Shown here: positions 1 through 11,399 of the stretch, one piece after another
Layout of the letters: each line of letters starts with the position of its first letter
Numbering within the stretch: the stretch's first letter is position 1
From: Phytohabitans sp037414955
Lineage (GTDB): Bacteria; Actinomycetota; Actinomycetes; Mycobacteriales; Micromonosporaceae
Reading direction: 5' to 3'
DNA length: 64,000 nucleotides
Assembly (NCBI GenBank): GCA_037414955.1
Contig: JBBEWH010000039.1
Location: forward strand, 1 to 64,000
Position numbers and translations under genes: made by a program
The notes under the pieces: model-generated
The model's database searches: none
What the model was told of the DNA's origin: nothing
Seen by the model: the letters and a program-made list of their open reading frames with translations, nothing else

Positions 1-45
1 CCCCCCGAAACCCCACCACCAGGGCGACCACCCCGCCCCACACCC

Positions 46-70
46 GACTTGCGGGACGCCTTGATCATGG
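46..70. repeat. Family A palindrome, right half only
   Basis: The stretch contains GGGACGCCTTGATCATGG, the right arm of the dispersed palindrome family A. No left arm is visible in the 45 bases before it. It probably marks the 3' end of a gene lying outside the window. Confidence 0.7.
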
Positions 71-130
71 CGGGGGAGGGCTTCGCCTCAACCTTGAGCG
101 GTGGGCGCGCCGGGTCCGGTATCCTCAATG

Positions 131-219
131 GCAGGCCGAGAGGCGCTGCAACGGGCGAAGGCCCGCCACGCTCGGCCTGCACCATCCTCACCAAGGGCGC
201 CTCCGAGACTTTTCGGAGG
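131..219 (+). ncRNA. SAH (S-adenosylhomocysteine) riboswitch of metH
   Basis: The core CCGAGAGGCGCTGCAACG and the later CGCTCGG match the known SAH riboswitch pattern. P1 is a perfect 10-bp stem (131-140 with 171-180). Inside it is a small hairpin (152-156 with 161-165, loop GAAG). The bases AGGCGC (141-146) can pair with GCGCCT (197-202) to form the class-typical pseudoknot. Bases 200-206 (CCTCCGA) are also the exact complement of 213-219 (TCGGAGG), which holds the Shine-Dalgarno of metH. Pseudoknot and anti-SD hairpin share bases 200-202 and so exclude each other, which predicts an ON switch: SAH stabilises the pseudoknot and frees the ribosome binding site. The structure is read by eye. 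Confidence 0.85.
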
Positions 220-227
220 TGTTCGGG

Positions 228-3795
<3,568 letters not shown>

Positions 3796-3800
<5 letters not shown>

Positions 3801-3851
3801 TCAGGGCGTCCCTGTAGTAGTTCTCGCTACTACAGGGACGCCCTGATCATG
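3796..3851. repeat. Family A palindrome, full copy
   Basis: Perfect inverted repeat around a TTCTCG centre: the left arm begins CATGATCAGGGCGTCC and the right arm ends GGACGCCCTGATCATG. It lies between the convergent metH and TauE/SafE genes and supplies the TGA stop of both. The inner arm is of the CTGTAGTAG type. It could act as a bidirectional terminator. Confidence 0.9.
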
Positions 3852-4626
3852 AGGCTTGGGCCAGGTAGAGGAGGGCCAGGCCGACGGCGAGGGCACCGAG
3901 GAGGAGCCGCAGGCCGCGCTCGGGCAGCCGCGGCTGGAGGCGGGCGCCGAGATAGCCGCCCACCAGGCCGCCGCAGCCGCAGCACAGGCCGAGCGCCCAG
4001 TCGGGCGCGATGTCCCCGGTGGTGGTGAGCGCCAGCAGCGCGTACGTGCTGGCGCCGGCGACCGACGTCAGGAAGGTCGAGGCGAGCGCGGCCGGCGCGA
4101 CCCGGGTGACCGGGATGCCGCGGCCGGCGAGGATCGGGCCGAGGATCGAGCCGCCGCCGATGCCGTAGATCCCGCCGACGACACCGACGGCCAGGCCGAG
4201 CCCGGCGATGGCGCGGGTGGACAGCGGCGCCGACGCGGGCGGGTGCGCGCGGCGCAGCGCGCGGGCGCACAGCCACAGGCCCAGCGGGAGCAGCACCGCG
4301 GCGACGACGAGACGGAAGACTCGGGCGCCCGGAATGGCGTAGACCCGGATGACCGCGCCGATTACGACGCCGGGCAGGGTGCCGGCGAGCAGCAGCCGGG
4401 TCAGCGGGCCGCGCAGGCGGCCGCCGCGGTGGTATCGGAGCAGCGCGCCCGGGCCGGCGACCACGTTGTAGAGCAGGTTGGTCGGGGTCACGGCGGGGCT
4501 CGGCACGTGCAGGACGCTCAACTGCACGGGGAGTAGGAACACCGCGCCGGACACGCCCACCGGGGCGGTCACCATCGCGATCAACAAGCCAGCGGCGGCA
4601 CCCAGCAGGCCGGTCTCCCAGCTCAT
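3847..4626 (-). CDS. TauE/SafE (TSUP) family membrane transporter
   Basis: A 259-residue integral membrane protein with about eight hydrophobic segments and the glycine-rich repeats typical of the sulfite/organosulfonate exporter TauE/SafE family (formerly DUF81). Each half carries the family pattern (GLLIAMVTAPVGVSGA near the N-terminus, GVVGGIYGIGGGSILGP in the middle). Members move small anions across the cytoplasmic membrane; the substrate here cannot be read from sequence. The start is ATG 4626 with AGGAGG about 8 bases upstream; an in-frame start 69 bases earlier lacks such a site. It is divergent from the LuxR-type gene, and the shared 123-bp spacer holds a CRP-like palindrome. The stop codon is inside a family A palindrome. 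Confidence 0.9.
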   Translation of the reverse strand: MSWETGLLGAAAGLLIAMVTAPVGVSGAVFLLPVQLSVLHVPSPAVTPTNLLYNVVAGPGALLRYHRGGRLRGPLTRLLLAGTLPGVVIGAVIRVYAIPGARVFRLVVAAVLLPLGLWLCARALRRAHPPASAPLSTRAIAGLGLAVGVVGGIYGIGGGSILGPILAGRGIPVTRVAPAALASTFLTSVAGASTYALLALTTTGDIAPDWALGLCCGCGGLVGGYLGARLQPRLPERGLRLLLGALAVGLALLYLAQAS

Positions 4627-4680
4627 GGCGGGTACCTCCTGATATACGCGCGGCGGCGGCGAGCGGTTCGACGGATCTAC

Positions 4681-4696
4681 TGTGACGAGGATCACA
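4681..4696. promoter_or_regulatory. CRP-like operator TGTGA-N6-TCACA
   Basis: The spacer between the divergent TauE/SafE and LuxR-type genes contains TGTGACGAGGATCACA, a perfect match to the CRP/FNR-family half-sites TGTGA and TCACA at the canonical spacing. It lies 54 bp from one start and 53 bp from the other, so it could control both genes. Confidence 0.7.
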
Positions 4697-4749
4697 GTCT
4701 TGGTGCCGCCTCGAATCCGTACCTACCGGTGGAAGAAGGAGGCGCGCCC

Positions 4750-5436
4750 ATGCCGTCGAGCGTGACCACATTGGATCATGACCGGGTATGCCTGGTGTCC
4801 GCGGCCGAGGAAACCGTGGTCATGCCGTCGCTGTCCGTCTCGCTCGTCAGTCATGACGGTGCCGAGCCGCCCAGCCTGAGTCGCCTGCATCCGCGGGTGA
4901 CGGGCAATCTCTCCACCGTGCGCGCTACCGACGACGTGGTCATCGTCTACAGCGAACGCCCGGCCGACGACGTCCGCCAGCTGTACCGGACGCTGGGCAC
5001 CAGCATGCCGACGGTGCTCGTGGCCGCCCGCCGCTTCGACGCGCAGGATGTGATCACGGCGTTCGACTATGGCGCGACGAGCTACCTCGTGCTCAGCCAG
5101 ACGCCGGAGTTCTGCCTGGTGGGTGCCGTGATCACCACCGCGCGGGGGGAGAGCTGCCTGAGCCCGGCCGCGGCCACCGCCCTGCTGCGGCACGTGCAGC
5201 GACTGCCGATCGGCACGCCGCCCGCGCCGGTACAGACCAGCAACCTGACCCCGCGCGAGCGGCAGATCATGGAGTTGCTGGTCACCGGCCACACGATCAT
5301 CGAGATCGCCGAGCACCTCGGGCTGACCGGCAAGACGGTGCGCAACAACCTCAGCTGCATCTACGCCAAGCTGCAGGTCCGCCGGCAGTCCGAGGCGATC
5401 CTCCTGTGGCTGGGCCACCAACCCCAACCCGCCTAA
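4750..5436 (+). CDS. LuxR-family transcriptional regulator
   Basis: A 228-residue two-domain regulator. The C-terminus (about residues 165-225) is a LuxR/NarL helix-turn-helix: LTPRERQIMELLVTGHT followed by EIAEHLGLTGKTVRNNLSCI. The N-terminal 150 residues look like a receiver fold but show no clear acidic pocket with a phosphorylatable aspartate, so it may be an atypical, non-phosphorylated response regulator. No histidine kinase is adjacent. ATG 4750 was chosen because GAAGGAGG ends 8 bases upstream; an in-frame GTG at 4729 precedes that site. The CRP-like palindrome upstream is the only regulatory sign. Its DNA targets are unknown. Confidence 0.85.
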   Translation: MPSSVTTLDHDRVCLVSAAEETVVMPSLSVSLVSHDGAEPPSLSRLHPRVTGNLSTVRATDDVVIVYSERPADDVRQLYRTLGTSMPTVLVAARRFDAQDVITAFDYGATSYLVLSQTPEFCLVGAVITTARGESCLSPAAATALLRHVQRLPIGTPPAPVQTSNLTPRERQIMELLVTGHTIIEIAEHLGLTGKTVRNNLSCIYAKLQVRRQSEAILLWLGHQPQPA

Positions 5437-5498
5437 CCCCATGATCAAGGCGTCCTTCAAGTCGTTCTAGCGACTTGAAGGACGCCTTGATCATGGGG
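5437..5498. repeat. Family A palindrome, full copy
   Basis: Inverted repeat with perfect arms extended by CCCC/GGGG at the ends and a TTCTAG centre. It lies at the junction of the convergent LuxR-type gene and a hypothetical gene. The hypothetical gene reads into its right arm and stops inside it at 5457. Confidence 0.9.
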
Positions 5499-5816
5499 TG
5501 GGCTGGTGGGTGACGATAGCCTGCGGGTGACGATAGCCTGCTCGGCTGGTGGGGTCAGGCCCCAACGTTCCAGGTAGGCGTCGGCCAGCAGGCGGGCCAC
5601 CTGATCGGGATCCTCGCCGGTCGCATCGCACCAGCGCCGGATCAGGCTCATCGCCCCCGCGATCCCGGTCGGCACCGGCGACGCGTCCAATTCGGCGGGC
5701 AGCCGCGCTGTCTCAAGCCGCATGAAATGGTGCGCGTACACCCAGGGATAGAAGGAAGGCACGTACGGGATGGCCGGTCCACGGGTGCGTGCTACGAAAT
5801 CCTCGACCGTCTCCAT
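5457..5816 (-). CDS. Hypothetical protein with repeat-encoded C-terminus
   Basis: About 119 residues beginning METVEDFVARTRGPAIPYVP. I do not recognise a family. The composition is that of a soluble globular protein: aromatic-rich (YPWVYAHHFMRLE) with a helical middle (IRRWCDATGEDPDQVARLLADAY). The last dozen residues (HDQGVLQVARTT) are the translation of a family A palindrome, so the original stop was probably lost or displaced when the repeat arrived. A much longer frame continues upstream to 6452, but it crosses repeats and palindromes; the ATG at 5816 is the first start before clearly protein-like sequence. Confidence 0.55.
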   Translation of the reverse strand: METVEDFVARTRGPAIPYVPSFYPWVYAHHFMRLETARLPAELDASPVPTGIAGAMSLIRRWCDATGEDPDQVARLLADAYLERWGLTPPAEQAIVTRRLSSPTSPPHDQGVLQVARTT

Positions 5817-5851
5817 GAGACTCGAGGGTAGCGCCGTCGGCCATAACCCGC

Positions 5852-5905
5852 CCAAGATCAAGGCATCCCTCACGTAGTGAGAACGACGTTTGGGACGGCT
5901 TGTGG
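5852..5905. repeat. Family A palindrome, decayed copy
   Basis: The left arm is recognisable as AAGATCAAGGCATCCCTCACG, split by substitutions. The right arm has degenerated to CGTTTGGGACGGCTTG. It looks like an old copy that has lost pairing and its terminal CATGATC. Confidence 0.55.
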
Positions 5906-5992
5906 AGTGGGGTTGCCGCAGCTCGGCCCTTGGGTGTCCGCGGTCCCTGTGATGTCGCGCGCATGTGGTGGCGGGGAGTCTCGTCGCTGTCA

Positions 5993-6038
5993 ATCTTGAC
6001 GTCCTACCGTTGTGATAGCGACGGTAGGGCGTCAAGAT
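5993..6038. repeat. Palindrome of a different family (hairpin)
   Basis: ATCTTGACGTCCTACCGT (5993-6010) and ACGGTAGGGCGTCAAGAT (6021-6038) pair at 17 of 18 positions around a 10-base loop. It is unlike family A except for the GATC-like ends. No T-run follows, so its role as a terminator is uncertain. Confidence 0.75.
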
Positions 6039-6098
6039 CGCAGACCTGTCTGGAGCTGGTGGGCTCCGCGAGCTTAGGGAACGTTGTGGGCTTGGGGC

Positions 6099-6272
6099 TC
6101 CGGTCCTCACCGTCCATCCCGGGCGGGCTCCGCTGTCGATCCGGCGGCTTGTTGTGGCGATGATGTGGTCTATGTCGGAGAAGTGAATCCATATGGGCGC
6201 AAGATCATCGACGATGGTGGCGTCCGGCGGCCACGTATGCAGGTCACGATTCACCACCAGGACCTGGTTCAC
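6099..6272 (-). pseudogene. Possible remnant of an HNH-like coding region
   Basis: In one minus-strand frame about 58 residues look protein-like, with NRDLHTWPPDATIVDDL and then HFSDIDHIIATTSRR. The DIDHII string recalls the start of HNH nuclease motifs, but there are no further conserved residues and no start or stop in a sensible place. I treat it as a possible gene fragment, with low confidence. Confidence 0.25.
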
Positions 6273-6320
6273 GTGCGTATGCCCTTGATCGCCGCGCCGC
6301 GCCGCGCCGCGCCGCGCCGT
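6270..6320. repeat. Shared motif followed by GCCGC tandem repeat
   Basis: ACGTGCGTATGCCCTTGATC leads directly into six units of GCCGC/GCCGT (6291-6320). Nearly the same leading motif occurs at 52845-52869, again shortly before a GC-only tandem repeat. The pairing of motif and tandem repeat at two distant sites suggests a common element. Confidence 0.7.
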
Positions 6321-6540
6321 GGTGTCGTGGTCGTCGTGCGGTCCGTGGGGTGTGACGTGTTGCGGGCGGCGCAAGGGCGAAGACGCTTCCCGTGTCCCGC
6401 CCGCGACCCCGGCACACCCCGTCGATCTCCCCGAGGGGGTGTTCCACATCATTCATCGGCCCGACGGCCGGATGTTCTCTGTGTACCTCCTTGACGGTTG
6501 GCTGCGGGGAGCAGCGTCATGGCCGGAAGGAGGGCTCCCC

Positions 6541-7953
6541 ATGACCGACACCGAGTCCGGTCTCGGCCGGCGCGCCCTGCTCGGCGGTGCCGCGGCGGCT
6601 GCCGGCGCCGCCGCGTTGGCGCCGTTGGAGGCACTCGCCGCCCGCGCGGCCGAGGCGCACGACCGCGGCCCGCGACGGCCGCACAGCCCCGACTACGGGC
6701 CGCTCGCGCCCGTTCGTGACCACACCACCGGCCTGCCCCTGCTGCTCCTGCCGAAAGGCTTCGAATACCTCAGCTTCGGGTGGACCGGCGACCCGATGAG
6801 CGACGGGGTACCGACCCCGGCGCTGCACGACGGCATGGCCGCGTTCCGCACCGGTCGCCGCGACCGGGTGCACCTCGTGCGCAACCACGAGGTGTCCGGG
6901 TTCGACGGCTGGTTCACCGACCCGGCGTACGACGCGGATGCCGGCGGCGGCACGTCGAACGTCACCTTCGACCCGCACGATGGCGAGTTCATCGAGAGCT
7001 ACGGCAGCCTGTCCGGCACGGTGCGCAACTGCGCGGGCGGGCCGACGCCCTGGGGCACCTGGCTCACCTGCGAGGAGACCCTCGACGTCAACCCGCGCAG
7101 CGGCACCCGGCACGGGTACATCTTCGAGGTGCCGCTGGACGGGAAGGGCGACCCGACGCCGCTGACGGCGATGGGCCGCTTCGAACACGAGGCGGTCGCC
7201 GTGGATCCGGCCACCGGCTACGTGTACGAGACCGAGGACGACAACAACGCCGGCTTCTTCCGCTTCCGCCCCAAGGTGCCCGGCAAGCTCAGCAAGGGCG
7301 GCGTGCTGGAGATGCTGAAGATCGGCGACGCGTCCTACAGCACCAAGGGCGACCCCATGGGCACCGTCTACCGCAAGACCTCCTGGGTCCGCGTCGACGA
7401 TCCGGACCCCGACGAGAACACGCCCCGCCCCACCGACCAGGGCATCGCGAAGGGCGGCGCCACGTTCTCCCGGCTGGAGGGCGCCTGGTACGGCAATGGC
7501 GTCGTCTACATCGTCTCCACCAGTGGCGGGCCGACCGGGCTCGGTCAGGTCTTCGAGTACCACCCGCGTACCGGGCGGCTGCGGATCCTGTTCGCCTCGC
7601 CCGGCCAAGACGTGCTCAGCAATCCGGACAACATCGGTGTGAGCCCGCGCGGTGGGATCGTGCTCTGCGAGGACGGCAGTGGCGTCCAGTACCTGCACGG
7701 GCTGACCACGGACGGGGAGATCTTCCCGTTCGCCGCCAACAACGTCGTGCTGCCCGACGGCGTGCCCGGCAAGCCGGCGATCCAGCCCGGTGACTACACC
7801 ACCCGCGAGTGGTGCGGTTCGACGTTCGAGCCGCGGCGCGGGCAGTGGCTGTTCGCGAACATCCAGACGCCGGGCATCACGTTCGCTATCACCGGCCCCT
7901 GGCTCCGTCTAGTCGTCGTTCCCATGATCAAGGCGTCCCTCAAGTCGTTATAG
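6541..7953 (+). CDS. Tat-exported PhoX-like protein (DUF839)
   Basis: A 470-residue protein with a twin-arginine signal: GLGRRALLGGAAAAAGAAAL near residues 7-26, then a run of alanines ending around residue 40. The rest matches the PhoX/DUF839 beta-propeller family (for example VRNHEVSGFDGWF, TPWGTWLTCEETLD, GRFEHEAVAVDPATGYVYET). PhoX members are secreted calcium- and iron-dependent alkaline phosphatases, but many actinobacterial relatives are uncharacterised, so the phosphatase role is inferred. ATG 6541 is preceded by AAGGAGGG at 8 bases. The last residues (PMIKASLKSL) are encoded by a family A palindrome that the frame runs into before stopping in its centre. Confidence 0.85.
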   Translation: MTDTESGLGRRALLGGAAAAAGAAALAPLEALAARAAEAHDRGPRRPHSPDYGPLAPVRDHTTGLPLLLLPKGFEYLSFGWTGDPMSDGVPTPALHDGMAAFRTGRRDRVHLVRNHEVSGFDGWFTDPAYDADAGGGTSNVTFDPHDGEFIESYGSLSGTVRNCAGGPTPWGTWLTCEETLDVNPRSGTRHGYIFEVPLDGKGDPTPLTAMGRFEHEAVAVDPATGYVYETEDDNNAGFFRFRPKVPGKLSKGGVLEMLKIGDASYSTKGDPMGTVYRKTSWVRVDDPDPDENTPRPTDQGIAKGGATFSRLEGAWYGNGVVYIVSTSGGPTGLGQVFEYHPRTGRLRILFASPGQDVLSNPDNIGVSPRGGIVLCEDGSGVQYLHGLTTDGEIFPFAANNVVLPDGVPGKPAIQPGDYTTREWCGSTFEPRRGQWLFANIQTPGITFAITGPWLRLVVVPMIKASLKSL

Positions 7954-7979
7954 CTACTTGAGGGACGCCTTGATCATGG
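7922..7979. repeat. Family A palindrome, full copy
   Basis: Arms begin CCATGATCAAGGCGTCC and meet at a TTATAG centre; the inner arm is CTCAAGT. One base differs between the innermost parts of the arms. It separates two genes on the same strand. The upstream gene is translated into it and stops at the central TAG. Confidence 0.9.
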
Positions 7980-8002
7980 TTGGGTGGGGGAGCATGAGGC
8001 TC

Positions 8003-11000
8003 ATGTCCACACGTCCGTGGGTGGCTGGTGCGGTGGCGCTCGCGCTGGTCGGGGTCGGTGCGGTGATCGCCTGGCAGGTCGACAAGGCGCTCGGCATCAC
8101 CTTCACGCCGGCCGACGTGCCGCCCGAGGATCTCACGGCGGCGCCGCCGCGCCCGGCCGTGCCCGCACCGGAGCTCGCCGAGATCGTCGCGCCCGACGAC
8201 CAGCGCGTGCGCAAGGCGGCGGAGGCGGTCGTCGGTGCGCTGTCCGAGCGCGGCGCCGCCCGGCCGGCGGTACGGGCCGCGCCCGCCGGCCGTGGTCCGG
8301 CGCTGCGGCTCGCCACCGAGAAAGCGCTGCCGTCCCCGGAGGCGTTCCGGCTGCGCCGGGACGGCGGCGACGTGGTCGTGTCGGCGGCGGACCCGGCCGG
8401 CGCGGCCGCCGGCCTCTACGCGATCGCCGACCGGATCCGCTCGGGTGGCGAGGTGGTGCCGCCCGGCGATGACGGGCGGGTGATCGCGCCCCGCCTCGGG
8501 TTGCGGCTCGTCGACGCCGGAGCAGTCGGGATCGACGCGGATCCGGCCGGCTTCGTGAACAGCGCCGACTACTCGCTGAACACCGACGTCGTCGGGCCCG
8601 CGATCCTGTCCGCCGCACCCTATGTGGACGGCGCCGCGGTCGAGCGGATCGCGGCGCAGTTCCGGCAGTTGGTCGACCACGCGGTCGCCCTCGGTTACAA
8701 CGGGATCGTCGTGCCCGGCTTCCTGGAGTACGTCACGTTCGCCGCGGTGGGAGACGGGCGGTCCGTCTACCCGTCGGGCGATCCGCACGTGGCCCGCGCC
8801 GAGGCGATGGTGGCGAGGTTCGGCCCGGTCTGGCGGTACGCCCACGAGATGGGCATGAAGGTGTACTTCCAGACCGACATGCTGGCGCTGTCGCCCCCGC
8901 TGCGGCGGCACCTGGAGCGGACCGTCGGGGGTCTGGCCACCGAGGACAATCGACTGTGGACGGTGTACCAGGCGGCGCTGCGAGAGCTGTTCACCGCGCT
9001 GCCGTACGCCGCCGGGCTGATGATCCGGATCGGCGAGGGCGGCGACATCTACAAGTTTCCCGGCTGGGACTACACCTCGGAGATCGCGGTGAAGACGCCG
9101 GCCGCGGTGCGGGCGATGCTGGCGGCGTTTCTGTGGGTGGCCGGCGAGGCGGACCGGGACATCATCCTGCGCACCTGGAGCATCGGCGTCGGCGCGGTCG
9201 GCGACCTGCACATCGATCCCGCGTCGTACGAACAGGTGCTGGGCGGCATCGACGACCCGCACCTGATCGTGTCGACAAAGTACTGCCTCGGCGACTTCTA
9301 CAGCCACCTGCCCTTCAACCACACCCTGGAGATGGGCACCCAGCGGCGCATCGTCGAGTTCCAGGCGCGGCGTGAGTTCGAGGCGTTCGGTGCGCTGCCC
9401 AACGACCTGGGCGTGCTGCATCAGCAGGCGCTGCAACGCTTTCTGGCCGCCAACCCCCGAGTCGAGGGCGTCTGGACCTGGACACAGGGCGGCGGCCCAC
9501 TGCGGGCCGGGCCGCGGACGCTGTACCTCCGTGCGGGCTTCTGGCAGCTCTACGAGCTCAACGTGTACTCGGCGGCGCGGCTGGCCTGGGACCCGGATGC
9601 CGACCCGGCCCAGATCACCGCCGACTGGGCACGCCAGACGTTCGCCACCGATCCGTCCACTGTGGCCGCTATTGGTCAGGCGATGGCCCTGTCCCGCCAA
9701 GCGGTCATGCGGGGCCTCTACATCGGACCGTATGCGCGCCACACCGTCAAGGCGCTCGGTGTCGCCCCGCCGCCGATGATGTGGATCTTCGAGTGGGACA
9801 TCGTGACCGGCGACAGCGCGGTGCTCGACAGCATCTACTCGGTCAGCCGCGACCGGCTGGACGAGGCGATCCGGGACGGCGACGAGGCCGTCGAGTTGAC
9901 CCGGCGGATGCGGGCGCTGGTCGCCGGCACCGACCCCGCGACCTGGCGCGATCCCGTGCTGCGGCAGCACTTCGTCGACACGCTCGACTATCAGGTGAAC
10001 CTCTTCGAGACGCTGTCCGCGTACCGGACCATGTTCTTGCGGTACGCGGAGTGGCTGGACACCGGCGCGGTGGACGCGCGGGCCGCCTGGCAGGAGGCCC
10101 GCGTCCGCTACCAGGAAGCGCGCGACGGACATCTGCGGCGGTACCAGGGCAACATCGACCTGCCCGCGTTCCGGTTCCCGGCCGCGGACCTCGGCCTGCA
10201 GCGGGCAGACCGCGACCTGCTGATGGCCTGGCTGGCCCGCGGGTTGCTGGCGCTTCTCGTGCTGGCGCTGGTGTTCTGGCGCGGCCCTGGCGCGGGCGCG
10301 TTGCGGGCGCTGCGGGTGGGCGCGTTCCGGCCGTGGCGGGTCGGGCGGCTCGGGCTGTCACCGACCCGCGCCGATCGGGTGCTGGTGTGGGTCATCCCGG
10401 CCGCCGCGTTGGTGTTGAGCCGGTCGATCCACAGCTGGTTCGCGGCACCCGCCCACCTCGTGTTCGTCCTGGGCGCGTGGCTGATCTTCGGCGTCCTGCT
10501 GCGGCTGCTCGTCGGTGGGGCGGACCCGTTCGCGCTCTGGGCAGCGGTCGGCGGCGCGGCGCTGCTGCGTACCCTTCTGCTCCTCGGTGGACTCGCCCCG
10601 CGCGGACCTGGCGGATACTGGTTCACCTTCTGGACCGAGCCGGCCGCGCGGTCCGTCTACATTGCCGTGGCGTTCGCGGCGTTCCTCTGGGTCTTCGCCG
10701 CCGCGTACTTCGCGCTGCGCGGCTACGGACTCGGGCGGTCCGGCGCCGCGGGCCGGGTGCTGGTCGCCGCCGGCGCGCCGGTCGTCGGGTTCGGCGCGCT
10801 CGTGAGCGGTCTGGGCCTGGAGCGGGCGCTGACCCTCTGGAACGACCAGATGGCGCTGCTGCCATGGGGGCTGTCCCGGATCCTCGGCATCACCGTGTTC
10901 CTGGACATCCCCAGGTCGCTGCCGCTGTTCGCCACCCTGGCCGGCACCGCGCTGATCGCCGTCGGCGCCCTCCTCGCCGTACGTTCTCCCATGATCAAGG

Positions 11001-11020
11001 CGTCCCTCAAGTCGTTCTAA
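8003..11020 (+). CDS. Membrane-anchored glycoside hydrolase-like protein
   Basis: A 1,005-residue protein with an N-terminal membrane segment (about 8-26), a large extracytoplasmic region, and a C-terminal membrane domain of roughly six to seven hydrophobic helices (about 745-1000). The early part (ADPAGAAAGLYAIADRIRSG) looks like the domain preceding the barrel in GH20/GH67 enzymes. The middle has barrel-like strands such as MKVYFQTDMLAL, IRIGEGGDIYKFPGWDYTSE and IILRTWSIGVG, resembling alpha-glucuronidase-type (GH67-like) enzymes. That family link is my inference; the catalytic residues cannot be assigned. ATG 8003 has a G-rich SD at a better distance than ATG 7994. The frame ends in a family A palindrome, adding SPMIKASLKSF. 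Confidence 0.65.
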   Translation: MSTRPWVAGAVALALVGVGAVIAWQVDKALGITFTPADVPPEDLTAAPPRPAVPAPELAEIVAPDDQRVRKAAEAVVGALSERGAARPAVRAAPAGRGPALRLATEKALPSPEAFRLRRDGGDVVVSAADPAGAAAGLYAIADRIRSGGEVVPPGDDGRVIAPRLGLRLVDAGAVGIDADPAGFVNSADYSLNTDVVGPAILSAAPYVDGAAVERIAAQFRQLVDHAVALGYNGIVVPGFLEYVTFAAVGDGRSVYPSGDPHVARAEAMVARFGPVWRYAHEMGMKVYFQTDMLALSPPLRRHLERTVGGLATEDNRLWTVYQAALRELFTALPYAAGLMIRIGEGGDIYKFPGWDYTSEIAVKTPAAVRAMLAAFLWVAGEADRDIILRTWSIGVGAVGDLHIDPASYEQVLGGIDDPHLIVSTKYCLGDFYSHLPFNHTLEMGTQRRIVEFQARREFEAFGALPNDLGVLHQQALQRFLAANPRVEGVWTWTQGGGPLRAGPRTLYLRAGFWQLYELNVYSAARLAWDPDADPAQITADWARQTFATDPSTVAAIGQAMALSRQAVMRGLYIGPYARHTVKALGVAPPPMMWIFEWDIVTGDSAVLDSIYSVSRDRLDEAIRDGDEAVELTRRMRALVAGTDPATWRDPVLRQHFVDTLDYQVNLFETLSAYRTMFLRYAEWLDTGAVDARAAWQEARVRYQEARDGHLRRYQGNIDLPAFRFPAADLGLQRADRDLLMAWLARGLLALLVLALVFWRGPGAGALRALRVGAFRPWRVGRLGLSPTRADRVLVWVIPAAALVLSRSIHSWFAAPAHLVFVLGAWLIFGVLLRLLVGGADPFALWAAVGGAALLRTLLLLGGLAPRGPGGYWFTFWTEPAARSVYIAVAFAAFLWVFAAAYFALRGYGLGRSGAAGRVLVAAGAPVVGFGALVSGLGLERALTLWNDQMALLPWGLSRILGITVFLDIPRSLPLFATLAGTALIAVGALLAVRSPMIKASLKSF

Positions 11021-11045
11021 CGACTACAGGGACGCCTTGATCATG
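10990..11045. repeat. Family A palindrome with mismatched (chimaeric) arms
   Basis: The left inner arm is CTCAAGTCG while the right inner arm is CGACTACAG, the complement of a different subtype (compare the copy at 3796). The outer CATGATCAAGGCGTCC arms pair perfectly. It lies between the convergent glycosidase-like and STAS genes. Confidence 0.9.
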
Positions 11046-11054
11046 AGAAGAGGG

Positions 11055-11315
11055 CTACGCCGAGGTGCGGAAGGTCAGGGGGACGTCGACGTCGAGAGCG
11101 GCGCCGTAGGCCGCGTACAGCGTGCCGATGGCGGTCGGATCCAGATGCGTGACGAGGCAGAGATCCACGACGACCTGGGCCGCCCGGCGGTGGACGATCG
11201 CATCGACCAGCGCGCGCCGGAGCTGCGTGGTGGCGGCATCGTCGATGTCGCCAGCGAGCCGCATGATGACCGACGGATGGTCCGACTCCGTCATGTTTAC
11301 CGAGAGGCTACTCAT
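11055..11315 (-). CDS. STAS-domain anti-sigma factor antagonist-like protein
   Basis: An 86-residue single STAS domain of the SpoIIAA/RsbV type, which bind anti-sigma kinases in partner-switching systems. The core GDIDDAATTQLRRALVDAI and QVVVDLCLVTHLDPTAIGTL fits the fold. The usual phosphorylated serine of the D-S-[ST]-G motif is replaced: here it reads D-P-T-A, so normal phospho-control is unlikely unless the threonine substitutes. ATG 11315 follows GAGGAGG at a good distance. No cognate kinase is adjacent; the nearest candidates are at 25.6, 26.6 and 55.6 kb. Confidence 0.85.
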   Translation of the reverse strand: MSSLSVNMTESDHPSVIMRLAGDIDDAATTQLRRALVDAIVHRRAAQVVVDLCLVTHLDPTAIGTLYAAYGAALDVDVPLTFRTSA

Positions 11316-11399
11316 CGCCACCTCCTCGTCACGTGGTCGTAACATGCCGGGCTGACAGTACCCGCAGCAACGGGCCGTGCGTCTCAACCAGCAGGACGG

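Larger units (their letters stand above)
5817..6540. other. 724-bp spacer rich in palindromes and repeats
   Basis: No convincing intact gene. From left to right it holds a decayed family A palindrome (5852-5905), a strong hairpin (5993-6038), a possible coding remnant on the minus strand (6099-6272), a motif shared with 52.85 kb, and a GCCGC tandem repeat (6291-6320). It ends with the ribosome binding site of the PhoX-like gene. Confidence 0.6.

Noticed and set aside
70..215. Cobalamin or SAM riboswitch before metH
   Set aside because: No B12-box or SAM-I/IV core is visible; the sequence fits the SAH riboswitch instead.
5457..6452. 331-codon minus-strand frame
   Set aside because: It spans palindromes and repeats; only the last 119 codons look like a gene, and a short inner part may be a separate remnant.
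7954..8316. Frames beginning MRDALIM or MKDALIM at many places
   Set aside because: These starts are translations of the family A palindrome arm and are not real N-termini.
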